A stretch of 64,000 bases of DNA, from NCBI RefSeq assembly GCF_927798115.1, contig NZ_CAKMMG010000006.1, forward strand, positions 186,001 to 250,000, given 5' to 3'. The notes below the pieces were generated by a model that saw only the letters and a program-made list of their open reading frames with translations, searched no databases and had not been told where the DNA came from. The DNA is from Paenibacillus auburnensis (GTDB taxonomy: Bacteria; Bacillota; Bacilli; Paenibacillales; Paenibacillaceae). Both the position numbers and the translations under genes were made by a program. Below, one piece after another: positions 39,896 through 48,300 of the stretch (positions are counted from its first letter, which is position 1; the number at the start of each line of letters is the position of its first letter).

Positions 39896-42016
39896 ATGAG
39901 TTTCATTAAAAAGCTGAGTTCTGACGTAGTATTGCTGATCATACTGCTGCTCGCTGCATTTTTATACGGCTACGGAATTTGGAATGACCACTATGTAAAT
40001 ACGTACTATACAACAGCGGTGGGGAGCATGATGCAGAGCTTCCATAATTTCTTCTTCGCCTCACTGGATTCTGCCGGTTCGGTAACGGTGGATAAACCGC
40101 CGGTGACGTTCTGGATTCAGACGCTGAGCGCCATAATCTTCGGTCTGCACGGCTGGAGCGTGATTCTGCCGCAGGCCCTCGGCGGCGTGGGTTCGGTGTT
40201 GATTGTATATCTACTGGTAAAGCCCGGCTTTGGCAGAACTGCAGCACGCCTGGCCGCACTGGCAATGGCTTCTACACCCGTAGCTGCAGCAGTCAGCCGT
40301 ACGAACAATATCGATGCCATGCTGGTGTTTACGCTTTTGCTGGCCGCATGGTTTTTATTCAGGGGAACTAAACAGCATACCATCGGCAGTCTTCTCATCG
40401 CCTTCGGGCTGATCGGGGTCGCCTTTAATGAGAAGATGCTGCAGGCATATATGGTTGTACCAGCCTTTTATCTGTTCTATATTCTAGCGGCAAAAGTGAA
40501 TTGGAAGAAGAAAACCGGTGTACTGGCAGCCTGCACTGCTGTGCTGCTGGTGATCTCACTCTCCTGGGCGGTCATCGTTGACTCCATCCCGGCAAGCAAG
40601 CGGCCTTACATGGGGAGCAGCGGCACCAACTCTGTGCTTAATCTGGCATTCGGCTACAACGGGGTATCCCGGTTGACGGGTGACCGCAGCACTGGCGGCA
40701 GCGGGGGAGGAATGCCCGGATTTGGCGGCGGCAATTTCGGGAATGAAGGGCAGATGCCGGGAATGAATGGCGGAATGCCGGGCATGAGTGGCGGACAAAT
40801 GCCGGGCATGAACGGAGAGAGGCATGTGATGGGCAGCACAGGGAGACCGGCGGGCGATGACGGCGGAATGCCTGGACAAGGTGCGGGAGGCAGAGCGGAC
40901 GGAGAAGGCCGGCAGTTCGGCGATACTGATGGCGCCCAAGGCCGCGGCATTATGGACGGTGGTATGAACGGCGGCGGGATGAACGGCGGTGGCATGTTCA
41001 ATACGGGTACAGCCGGACCGCTTAGGCTGTTCCAGTCGGCATTGTCCGGGCAAGCCAGCTGGCTGCTGCCCTTTGTATTATTCGGCGTAATCGGAATCTT
41101 TGCCGGCCTGCGCCGGAAGAACTTCACTATGAAGCATAAGGAGGCTTTGTTCTGGCTCGCCTGGCTGGTGCCGGCTATGGGATTCTTCAGCATCGCCGGA
41201 TTCTTCCATCAATATTATCTGATCATGATGGCTCCGCCGGTTGCGGCGTTAGCCGGTGCGGGCTGGTCACAGCTCTGGAACTATTATAAGGAACGTTCAA
41301 GCTGGCTCTCCTGGCTGCTGCCTGTAGCCGTGTTGGCTACAGCAGCCTTCCAGTGGTACATTATTCATCCTTATGACGATACGATTGGCAGCGGATGGTC
41401 GGCGGGGGTTCTGGCGGCAGGTATTGCCGCGGCGCTTCTTCTGATTATCGTTAGAATCATTAAAGGCCGAGAGAAGAGAGTCTTTGCCCATGCAGCAGCG
41501 GTAATGGGGCTGCTGGTGCTTATGATTGGGCCGCTCTACTGGGCGTTTACGCCGATCACCTACGGGCTGAACAGCATGACTCCGGCAGCCGGACCCGACA
41601 GCAGCGAAAGCGGCGGCTTCGGAGGCGGGGGCAGAAATAACCCTACCGGAGTGAATGAGAATCTGCTGGCTTACCTGAAGGAGCATAACACCGGTGAACA
41701 ATATCTGTTCGCTGCAATGGATTACGGAACAGCAGGTCCATATATCATTGACGAAGGCGAGCAGGTAGTCATTCTGAACGGGTTCAACAACTCAGATGTA
41801 CCCTATACGACGGATACCCTAAAGGCACTCGTTGAGAGCGGCAAAGTGAAGTATTTCCTCGTTACCAGCGGCGGTATGGGCGGCGGAAGGGGTGGCGGAA
41901 ACTCTGAAATTACCAGCTGGATCACCGAGAATGGTACAGCGGTGCCTACAGCGGATTGGCAGGGAACCGAAACAGGCGTGAATGGCGGAACATTGTATGA
42001 AATTACCCTTAAGTAA
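39896..42016 (+). CDS. GT39-family membrane glycosyltransferase (YkcB-like)
   Basis: This 706-residue polytopic enzyme resembles protein-mannosyltransferase/ArnT-like (GT39/PMT_2) proteins, which use lipid-linked sugars. The N-terminal half has the expected first extracytoplasmic loop (SLDSAGSVTVDKPPVTFW) and about eight helices. A long Gly/Met-rich insert (about residues 255-355, repeated GGMPGMNGG and GGMNGGGM units) follows, then more helices and a C-terminal extracytoplasmic domain with a second GGGRGGG stretch. The paired GT2 enzyme encoded next probably makes its polyprenyl-linked donor. Substrate is unknown. Confidence 0.88.
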   Translation: MSFIKKLSSDVVLLIILLLAAFLYGYGIWNDHYVNTYYTTAVGSMMQSFHNFFFASLDSAGSVTVDKPPVTFWIQTLSAIIFGLHGWSVILPQALGGVGSVLIVYLLVKPGFGRTAARLAALAMASTPVAAAVSRTNNIDAMLVFTLLLAAWFLFRGTKQHTIGSLLIAFGLIGVAFNEKMLQAYMVVPAFYLFYILAAKVNWKKKTGVLAACTAVLLVISLSWAVIVDSIPASKRPYMGSSGTNSVLNLAFGYNGVSRLTGDRSTGGSGGGMPGFGGGNFGNEGQMPGMNGGMPGMSGGQMPGMNGERHVMGSTGRPAGDDGGMPGQGAGGRADGEGRQFGDTDGAQGRGIMDGGMNGGGMNGGGMFNTGTAGPLRLFQSALSGQASWLLPFVLFGVIGIFAGLRRKNFTMKHKEALFWLAWLVPAMGFFSIAGFFHQYYLIMMAPPVAALAGAGWSQLWNYYKERSSWLSWLLPVAVLATAAFQWYIIHPYDDTIGSGWSAGVLAAGIAAALLLIIVRIIKGREKRVFAHAAAVMGLLVLMIGPLYWAFTPITYGLNSMTPAAGPDSSESGGFGGGGRNNPTGVNENLLAYLKEHNTGEQYLFAAMDYGTAGPYIIDEGEQVVILNGFNNSDVPYTTDTLKALVESGKVKYFLVTSGGMGGGRGGGNSEITSWITENGTAVPTADWQGTETGVNGGTLYEITLK

Positions 42017-42070
42017 GGGATGAACCTAAGAACAAACATTCAGTACAAAACTTTGTAGGAGGAGCTGCTC

Positions 42071-43054
42071 ATGAGTACCAACGTGCGCTATTCCGTAATA
42101 ATACCGATGTTTAACGAAGAGGCAGTGATTCAGGAGACCTACCGGCGGATCAAAAAAGTGATGGGAACGACAGGCGAATCCTATGAATTACTCTTTGTTA
42201 ATGATGGCAGCACAGACAACTGTGCACAAATGATAGAGGAATACAGCTACTGGGATGAGTGCGTGAAGCTTATTGATCTGTCCCGCAATTTCGGGCATCA
42301 AATCGCGATTACGGCCGGCATGGACTATTCCCTGGGCGATGCGGTGATCATTATCGATGCCGATCTTCAGGATCCGCCCGAGCTGATCCTGAAGATGATT
42401 GAGGAATGGAAAAAGGGTTACGAGGTCGTATACGCCAAACGCATCAAACGCAACGGAGAGTCACTGTTCAAAAAATGGACAGCCAGCGTCTTCTACCGGA
42501 TACTCAGGTATTCTACGGATATTTCCATTCCGGTCGATACCGGTGATTTCCGGCTGATTGACCGCAAGGTCTGCGATGAGCTCAAACGTCTGCCGGAGAA
42601 AAACCGGTTTGTACGCGGCCTGGTCAGCTGGGTAGGGTTCCGCCAGAAGGCGATCGAATATGAGCGTGACGAACGGCTGGCTGGAGAGACCAAATACCCG
42701 CTCAAGCGCATGATTAAGCTGTCCCTGGACGGCATCACCTCTTTCTCGTACAAACCGCTAAAGCTTGCGGGTTACCTGGGAGGTCTGCTGTCAGCCGGAG
42801 GTTTTCTCTACCTTATGTATGTGCTCTACCTGGCGCTCTTTACGGACGCGGCCGTTAAGGGCTGGGCGTCGATGATCGGCATTACCTTAACCTTCAACGG
42901 GTTCGTCCTGATCATGCTGGGCATTCTGGGCGAATATGTAGGCCGGATCTATGACGAGACCAAAGGCCGTCCGCTGTACATTGTACAAGAGTTTTATGGA
43001 GGCAGGGTGCAAAATACCGGGCCGGAGCCCCGGGTAGCCCAATTAAACAAATAA
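42071..43054 (+). CDS. GT2 family glycosyltransferase (GtrB/DPM1-like)
   Basis: This 327-residue enzyme has an N-terminal GT-A domain (YSVIIPMFNEEAVIQETYRR, FVNDGSTDN, IIDADLQDPPE with the metal-binding acidic motif) and two C-terminal membrane helices. Such enzymes transfer a sugar to undecaprenyl phosphate on the cytoplasmic side. This fits supply of donor to the GT39 enzyme encoded 54 bp upstream. AGGAGGAGCTGCTC precedes the ATG at 42071. Confidence 0.92.
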   Translation: MSTNVRYSVIIPMFNEEAVIQETYRRIKKVMGTTGESYELLFVNDGSTDNCAQMIEEYSYWDECVKLIDLSRNFGHQIAITAGMDYSLGDAVIIIDADLQDPPELILKMIEEWKKGYEVVYAKRIKRNGESLFKKWTASVFYRILRYSTDISIPVDTGDFRLIDRKVCDELKRLPEKNRFVRGLVSWVGFRQKAIEYERDERLAGETKYPLKRMIKLSLDGITSFSYKPLKLAGYLGGLLSAGGFLYLMYVLYLALFTDAAVKGWASMIGITLTFNGFVLIMLGILGEYVGRIYDETKGRPLYIVQEFYGGRVQNTGPEPRVAQLNK

Positions 43055-43129
43055 CGGCGGAAGGAGCTGCTGAGGTGAAGACGTGACAGGTTAGACATAA
43101 CCGAAAGGGCTATTCTGAAGGACTGGCTT

Positions 43130-43320
43130 ATTATAGTGGGAAAACCTCCCTCAAATTCTTTTATTTTCGCCTAACAACCTAGTTTAGGTGGAATTCCTCC
43201 TGCTAAGTTTATTGGAAACGCCGGTTTTACTCCGAATGGGAGGAATTAGATGGAGAAAATCCCGCTATAGACAGACTTCGTTTCGCTCGCAGGAAATTAG
43301 GTGGGGAAAATCCCTCTACT
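43130..43320. repeat. dispersed palindromic repeat, locus Y (four units)
   Basis: TAG-anchored units occur at 43134, 43185, 43247 and 43298, spacings of 51, 62 and 51 bp. Examples are TTAGGTGGAATTCCTCC with CTAAG, TTAGATGGAGAAAATCCC with CTATAG, and TTAGGTGGGGAAAATCCC with CTACTG. The first three align with locus X (8091-8235), including the 51/62 spacing. The 425-bp gap between convergent genes holds no coding sequence that I can support. Confidence 0.6.
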
Positions 43321-43412
43321 GCGCCTCCGTCCCGTCAAAGCAATTGTCGTTCATGTAGTTCCCTACCTAATAAAGGGTACCGGCCGCATGCTGAATAACC
43401 TTCCCTCATGGT

Positions 43413-43447
43413 ACAAAAAAGGCCAGCCGGTAATTCCCGGCTGGCCT
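43413..43447 (-). terminator. terminator of the FAD protein gene
   Basis: On the minus strand, AGGCCAGCCGG and CCGGCTGGCC(T) form a strong stem followed by six T. Confidence 0.88.
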
Positions 43448-43479
43448 CTTACTGCGCAAACAGCAGCAAACGTAATGAA

Positions 43480-44046
43480 TTATGCCTTCAGCAAATCGTG
43501 GTCCACATATCGGGTACCGTTCAGCTCGCTGATGATGTTAATGGCCACCTTCGCGCCGTCACCGGCAGTGATAATCGCATGTACACTGACTCCGGCCACG
43601 GTTCCCGCTGCCCAAATGCCTTCGATATTGGTTTTGCCCTCCGCATTCACGGCAACCACAGTTTTGATTCTCGGCTCCGTGCCGTCTTTGGTCTCCACGC
43701 CCGCCTTAGCAGCGAGATCTGTCAGTACACCTGTAGCCAGGATCACATGCTTCGCTTCATAGGTAGCTCCGCTTTCGCTCTCAATGACTACACCCTCGCT
43801 GCCCGCAGTGAGATTCACGGCCTGATCGTTCACAAGCTCAGCTCCGAATTTGACGGCTTGCTTATGTCCGGTTTCTACGAGGTCTGGGCCGCCGATTTCA
43901 GCGATTCCGTAGAAGTTCTCATACCAGCCTCTGCGGGTCATGCCCTTGTCATTATCGATCAACAGCGTTTTTTTGCCCGCCTTGGCGGCGAACAGGGCAG
44001 CACTTGCACCGGCAGGACCGGCTCCGATAATTGCAATTTCATACAT
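43480..44046 (-). CDS. single-domain FAD-dependent oxidoreductase (TrxB-like, no NADPH domain)
   Basis: The 188-residue protein has the FAD GxGxxG motif at the N terminus (EIAIIGAGPAGASAALFAAK), an ATG-type motif (HVILATGVLTDL) and the C-terminal FAD signature GIWAAGTVAGVSVHAI. Compared with thioredoxin reductase (about 310 residues), it lacks the inserted NAD(P)H domain and the CxxC pair, so it must take electrons from a partner or act as a flavin-binding protein. GGAGGTCGC precedes the ATG at 44046. The long upstream frame runs through the 65-bp tandem repeat and is not real coding. Confidence 0.85.
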   Translation of the reverse strand: MYEIAIIGAGPAGASAALFAAKAGKKTLLIDNDKGMTRRGWYENFYGIAEIGGPDLVETGHKQAVKFGAELVNDQAVNLTAGSEGVVIESESGATYEAKHVILATGVLTDLAAKAGVETKDGTEPRIKTVVAVNAEGKTNIEGIWAAGTVAGVSVHAIITAGDGAKVAINIISELNGTRYVDHDLLKA

Positions 44047-44063
44047 GGATTGCGACCTCCTAA

Positions 44064-44216
44064 AAGTTTTGTGAGCATAGCTTCCTTGAATAGTCTTCGT
44101 ACAAAACTCGCTTCGAAAGCATATGCTTAAGTTTTGTGAGCATAGCTTCCTTGAATAGTCTTCGTACAAAACTCGCTTCGAAAGCATACGCTTAAGTTTT
44201 GTGAGCATAGCTTCCT
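44064..44216. repeat. 65-bp tandem repeat, 2.4 copies, in the FAD gene leader
   Basis: Units start at 44064, 44129 and 44194 (the last one partial) with one base change noted (AAGCATATGCTT against AAGCATACGCTT). Each unit contains the palindrome AAGCATATGCTT and an inverted pair, AGTTTTGT with ACAAAACT. It lies within 20-170 bp upstream of the FAD protein start, so it is probably transcribed as its 5' leader. Confidence 0.9.
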
Positions 44217-44253
44217 GCTTACTATTATAGCGTTGATTACAGCTTATTATCTA

Positions 44254-45957
44254 CTAATCCAATAGACACGGTAAGGTAATAATGAAGCTTGTGCCTTCAC
44301 CCGGTGTGCTCTCGACGCTGATTGCTCCGTTATGCGCCTCGATAATCGATTTGGTGATCGACAAGCCTAGGCCAGATCCGCCGTATTTCCGTGTGCGCGA
44401 CGAATCGCTGCGGTAGAACCGCTCAAAAACATGGGGGATATGCTCGGCTGAGATGCCGCTTCCGTTATCACGAACGGCAAGTTTCGCTTCCGTATTCCGG
44501 GCGTGCAGCGAAATATGGATACTGCCTTTTTCGGTATCCGTATGCTGCACGGCATTATGGAATAGATTAAGAATGACTTGTTTGATTTTGTCGGAGTCAA
44601 CCATTCCGTTGATCCCGTATGAAAGATCAAAAGTAACCTTGCGGTTGCCGGCAAGCACCAGCAGCTGCGGCTTCATTTCGTCGATGACTTCGTCCAGCGG
44701 CAGCTGGCTGACCCTGAGCTGGGGGGCTCCATCCATTCGGGCCAGCAGCAGGAGATCCTCAACCAGCTTGTTGATCCGCTTCGATTCCCCGTGCATGCTC
44801 TTCAGCGCATTGTAGAGCTGCTCTTTGTTATCGGCAGCTCCTCGCAGCAGCACCTCCAGGAAACCGTGAATCGAGGTGAGCGGTGTCCGCAGCTCGTGGG
44901 AGGCATCGGCGGCGAACCGCCGCATCTGTTCTTTGGCTTCACGCTCATTATGAAAGGAGATTTCCAGCCGCTCGAGCATCCCGTTGAAGGATTGGGAAAG
45001 CTTGTCGATCTCCATTTGTCCCTGATCAACGGGAAAGCGGACGTCCAGATTACCGGCATCGATACGCTGCGCCGCCTCGCCCATATTGGATAAAGGCACT
45101 AATGTTGTGCGCAGCGCAGGCAAATAGAGGAATAAACCGGCAAGCAAAGCCACTACCGACAAGGCAGCAAAGATAAGCAGCTGCTGCAGGATTACATCCT
45201 TCAGCGGTCCCGTCTCCACACTCATCTGCAGCAGGATTCTATTTCCGCCGGGTCTCCCCAGATCCATGAAAACAGCCAGATGATGGCTTCCGTCCGCGGA
45301 GGTGATCAGCTTGTATTTTCCGTTTGCCTTAGCTGTAGTATGGCTCAGCAGCTCATCGTATTCCTCATTGCTCAGCCGCGGGGCAGCAGACTCGGACAGG
45401 GTGTCCTGCTGCAGATCCTTAAACGTGCCGTCTGAGCTGTATACAGCGATGGTGGTATGGGCGTCAAGCAGCAGCGGGCGTCCGTTCTCTCCCGTCCGCT
45501 GCTTTCCCGGATTTACGCCCGGCAGTCCGCCGAGATTGCCTCCCCCGTTCTCCTCCGGCATAAGCGAGCCTTGGCTGCTGCCCGCCAGGCCATTCTGCCC
45601 GGAGTTATTGCTGTGTCCGGAGCTGCTGTCTGCTCCGCTGCCGGATGCACTGCCGGAGGCGGAGGTGTCAGCGCTTGGCTGACTTTTCTCCTGTCCTGCA
45701 TTGTTAATATTCTCAGGATTAATCCCCGCATTCCGGGAATATAGCGCATAAAAAAAATCGCGCGGCACGGAATGCAGCTGGGTTTCCATGGATTCAGCCC
45801 TGTTGCTGTAGATGAAATTGCGCATCAGCACATATTGCAGTACTCCGATGAGCAGGAGGAGTACGGATAGAATAAGCAGTGAAGTGGCAAGCAGCTGCTT
45901 ACGCAGGGAGCGTGGTGCGGAATGTCTGCGTAAGAGGCCAGACAGGCGGGCAATCAT
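44254..45957 (-). CDS. sensor histidine kinase (HAMP, HisKA, HATPase_c)
   Basis: This 567-residue membrane kinase has helix 1 (about residues 20-45) and an extracytoplasmic domain containing a Ser/Gly/Asn-rich low-complexity stretch of about 50 residues. Helix 2 (about 255-280) and a HAMP linker follow, then the phosphoacceptor box DASHELRTPLTSIHG and the ATP domain (NLFHNAVQHT, VRDNGSGI, YGGSGLGLSI). The start overlaps the end of the response regulator gene by 4 bp. Signal unknown; see the shared direct repeats for likely targets. Confidence 0.93.
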   Translation of the reverse strand: MIARLSGLLRRHSAPRSLRKQLLATSLLILSVLLLLIGVLQYVLMRNFIYSNRAESMETQLHSVPRDFFYALYSRNAGINPENINNAGQEKSQPSADTSASGSASGSGADSSSGHSNNSGQNGLAGSSQGSLMPEENGGGNLGGLPGVNPGKQRTGENGRPLLLDAHTTIAVYSSDGTFKDLQQDTLSESAAPRLSNEEYDELLSHTTAKANGKYKLITSADGSHHLAVFMDLGRPGGNRILLQMSVETGPLKDVILQQLLIFAALSVVALLAGLFLYLPALRTTLVPLSNMGEAAQRIDAGNLDVRFPVDQGQMEIDKLSQSFNGMLERLEISFHNEREAKEQMRRFAADASHELRTPLTSIHGFLEVLLRGAADNKEQLYNALKSMHGESKRINKLVEDLLLLARMDGAPQLRVSQLPLDEVIDEMKPQLLVLAGNRKVTFDLSYGINGMVDSDKIKQVILNLFHNAVQHTDTEKGSIHISLHARNTEAKLAVRDNGSGISAEHIPHVFERFYRSDSSRTRKYGGSGLGLSITKSIIEAHNGAISVESTPGEGTSFIITLPCLLD

Positions 45958-46643
45958 AACAGGTCCACCCGGTACCCTGCACCGCGCAGCGTGCGGATAA
46001 TCCGGTGCTCCTTATCGCCGAGCTTCTCACGGAGGGAACGGATATAGACCTCGACGATATTTTCTTCGCCACCGAAATCATAGCCCCATACCTTGTCCAG
46101 AATCATCGGCTTGCTCAGCACGAGGCCATGGTTGATGACCAGATATTGCAGCAGCTCATATTCGGTAGGGGAAAGCTCCAGGACCTCGTCCCTGTGGCGG
46201 ATTTCTTTGCGTCTGCCGTCAATCCGGAACGGGCCGCAGCGGACTTCCCCGAGCAGTCCGGGAAACTGATTCCGCAGCCGGGCCTGTATCCGGGCCAGCA
46301 GCTCATCGAAGCTGAACGGCTTAACCATGTAATCGTCGGCACCGATGGACAGACCCTTGACGCGGTCATCCACTTCGTCTTTGGCCGTGAGCATGATCAC
46401 GGCTATTTCCGTTTCTTCTGACCGGAGGTAGCGGCAGACCTCGAATCCGTCCATTCCCGGCATCATCACATCCAGGATCGCCACATGAGGCTTGAAATCA
46501 GCAGCAATGGCGATTGCACTCGCCCCGTCTGGGGCGGTTTTTACTTCAAAGCCTTCGTTGATTAATCCCAGTTCCAGGAACTGGAGTATATGAGGCTCGT
46601 CATCAACGAGCAAGAGTCGTACACCTTGGGCAGCTTTCATCAT
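45954..46643 (-). CDS. OmpR-family response regulator
   Basis: The 229-residue protein has a receiver domain (LLLVDDEPHILQFLELGL, phosphoacceptor aspartate in AILDVMMPGMDGFEV, conserved lysine in MVKPFSFDEL) and a C-terminal winged helix (ELSPTEYELLQYLVINHGLV; VEVYIRSLREKLGD). Two ATG codons (46643, 46640) are well placed after GGAGG; the ATG at 46655 lies on the Shine-Dalgarno sequence. It is transcribed with the kinase and probably autoregulated through 46688-46709. Confidence 0.93.
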   Translation of the reverse strand: MMKAAQGVRLLLVDDEPHILQFLELGLINEGFEVKTAPDGASAIAIAADFKPHVAILDVMMPGMDGFEVCRYLRSEETEIAVIMLTAKDEVDDRVKGLSIGADDYMVKPFSFDELLARIQARLRNQFPGLLGEVRCGPFRIDGRRKEIRHRDEVLELSPTEYELLQYLVINHGLVLSKPMILDKVWGYDFGGEENIVEVYIRSLREKLGDKEHRIIRTLRGAGYRVDLL

Positions 46644-46687
46644 AAGTTCCTCCATTTACAGTAAGCGGTAGCTACATTATTACACAT

Positions 46688-46709
46688 CAGGTTGAAGGTT
46701 TGCTGAAGA
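46688..46709 (-). promoter_or_regulatory. direct repeat upstream of the two-component operon
   Basis: On the minus strand, TCTTCAGCAAA is followed by CCTTCAACCTG, an 11-bp-spaced pair matching the boxes at 39763-39784 before the glycosyltransferase operon (12 to 14 identities over 22 by eye). It is a candidate autoregulatory site. Confidence 0.45.
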
Positions 46710-46845
46710 CTTCTTTTTAAATCAAAGATTAGAAAATCTCGTTCATGGTTAATCATAATGGTTAAATCTATTTATAAGGATTATGAATGTCAATATTAAG
46801 GAAAATAGTTGGAAATTTAACTTTTTGAGCCTGTAATAAAGGGTT

Positions 46846-46874
46846 TTGACGGCGGGCCTAGAACAATTTACAAT
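46846..46874 (+). promoter_or_regulatory. promoter of the glycogen operon
   Basis: TTGACG (46846-46851), a 17-bp spacer and TACAAT (46869-46874) predict a leader of about 235 nt before glgC. The leader is pyrimidine-rich; I recognised no riboswitch in it. Confidence 0.65.
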
Positions 46875-47114
46875 AGGGATACTACCCGGATTGTTTAAGA
46901 CTTTTTAACCAGTCCGGTAACTTGTTCCGATTCCGTTTGTTTTCCCCCGTTTGTTAATCTTATCAAATTTCCTATCAAACACATTTCTTTCATTTGACTT
47001 CTTTCTGATACACTTCTTTCTGGAATTCCGCGTTTGAGTCTGATCTGCAACATATGATTTTTTCAACCCATTTATTTACATGCTTCAATACCCATATGTC
47101 AAGGAGGCTCTTCC

Positions 47115-48278
47115 ATGAAGAAAAAAGAAATGGTAGCCATGCTATTGGCGGGAGGCCAAGGGAAAAGGTTGAAGGGATTGACTAAATCTCTCGCCAAACC
47201 CGCTGTATATTTTGGAGGAACCTATCGGATTATCGATTTCCCGCTAAGTAATTGCTCTAACTCGGGTATTGATACGGTTGGTGTGCTGACGCAATATGAG
47301 CCGCTTGTTCTCCACTCATACATCGGGGTAGGCAGCGACTGGGATTTAAACCGTAAAGATGGCGGTGTGTTCGTCCTGCCGCCGCATGAACGGGAGAACG
47401 GAAGCAGCTGGTATCGGGGAACGGCGGATGCAATTTACCGTAATCTCAAATTTGTAGACCAGTTTGACCCGGAGCATGTGCTTATCCTGTCCGGGGATCA
47501 TATTTACAAAATGGACTATAACGCAATGCTGCAATACCACAAAGCAAGAAACGCCGACTGCACCATCTCGGTCATTGACGTTTCGCTGGAGGAAGCAAGC
47601 CGCTTCGGGATCCTAAATACGGATGAAGACCTCAAGATATACGAATTTGATGAAAAACCCGCCAAGCCGAAGAGCACACTGGCTTCCATGGGTGTATATA
47701 TTTTTAAATGGGATGTTCTGCGCAAGCATCTGCTGGAGGACGGCGAGAAGGTAAGCTCCTCCCATGACTTCGGCAAAGATATCATTCCTTTGATGCTCGA
47801 GGACGGCAACTCCCTGTACGCTTATCCTTATGTAGGCTATTGGAGGGACGTTGGTACGGTTGCCAGCCTGTGGGAAGCTAATATGGACCTGCTCAGCGAC
47901 CATCCTCCGCTGAACCTGAATGATCCGAACTGGCGGATCTTCACCCGTAATCCGAATCAGGCTGCGCAATATGTGGCGCCTGAAGCGAAGGTGTCGAGCT
48001 GCATTATTAATGAAGGCTGCATTGTGCATGGTGAGGTTAAGCATTCAGTGCTGTTTTACGGTGTGGAAGTGGGCGAAGGCAGTGTCATTACCGACTCCGT
48101 CATTATGCCTAAGGTGAAGATTGGAAAGAATGTAAAAATTCATAAAGCCATCATTAGTGAGAATACAGTCATCGAGGATTATATGGAGATCGGTATCGAA
48201 CGGGAGAATGAGGATGAAATTCTGCTGATCGACAATCGCAGTAAGAAACGGAAATCAGTCGCAGCCAAAACCATATAA
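47115..48278 (+). CDS. glgC: glucose-1-phosphate adenylyltransferase
   Basis: This enzyme makes ADP-glucose, the donor for glycogen synthesis. The 387-residue protein has the nucleotidyltransferase start MLLAGGQGKRLKGLTKSLAK, the substrate motif FPLSNCSNSGID, SGDHIYKMDYNAML and a C-terminal left-handed beta-helix. AAGGAGG precedes the ATG at 47115. It pairs with glgD, as in Bacillus, where GlgC and GlgD form the active heteromer. Confidence 0.95.
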   Translation: MKKKEMVAMLLAGGQGKRLKGLTKSLAKPAVYFGGTYRIIDFPLSNCSNSGIDTVGVLTQYEPLVLHSYIGVGSDWDLNRKDGGVFVLPPHERENGSSWYRGTADAIYRNLKFVDQFDPEHVLILSGDHIYKMDYNAMLQYHKARNADCTISVIDVSLEEASRFGILNTDEDLKIYEFDEKPAKPKSTLASMGVYIFKWDVLRKHLLEDGEKVSSSHDFGKDIIPLMLEDGNSLYAYPYVGYWRDVGTVASLWEANMDLLSDHPPLNLNDPNWRIFTRNPNQAAQYVAPEAKVSSCIINEGCIVHGEVKHSVLFYGVEVGEGSVITDSVIMPKVKIGKNVKIHKAIISENTVIEDYMEIGIERENEDEILLIDNRSKKRKSVAAKTI

Positions 48279-48300
48279 TCATAAAGGACGGTGACCCGCG

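Noticed and set aside
43408..44208. Long frames through the 65-bp repeats, including an N-terminal extension of the FAD protein
   Set aside because: The extension only exists because the repeat is open in that frame; a strong ribosome-binding site marks the ATG at 44046.
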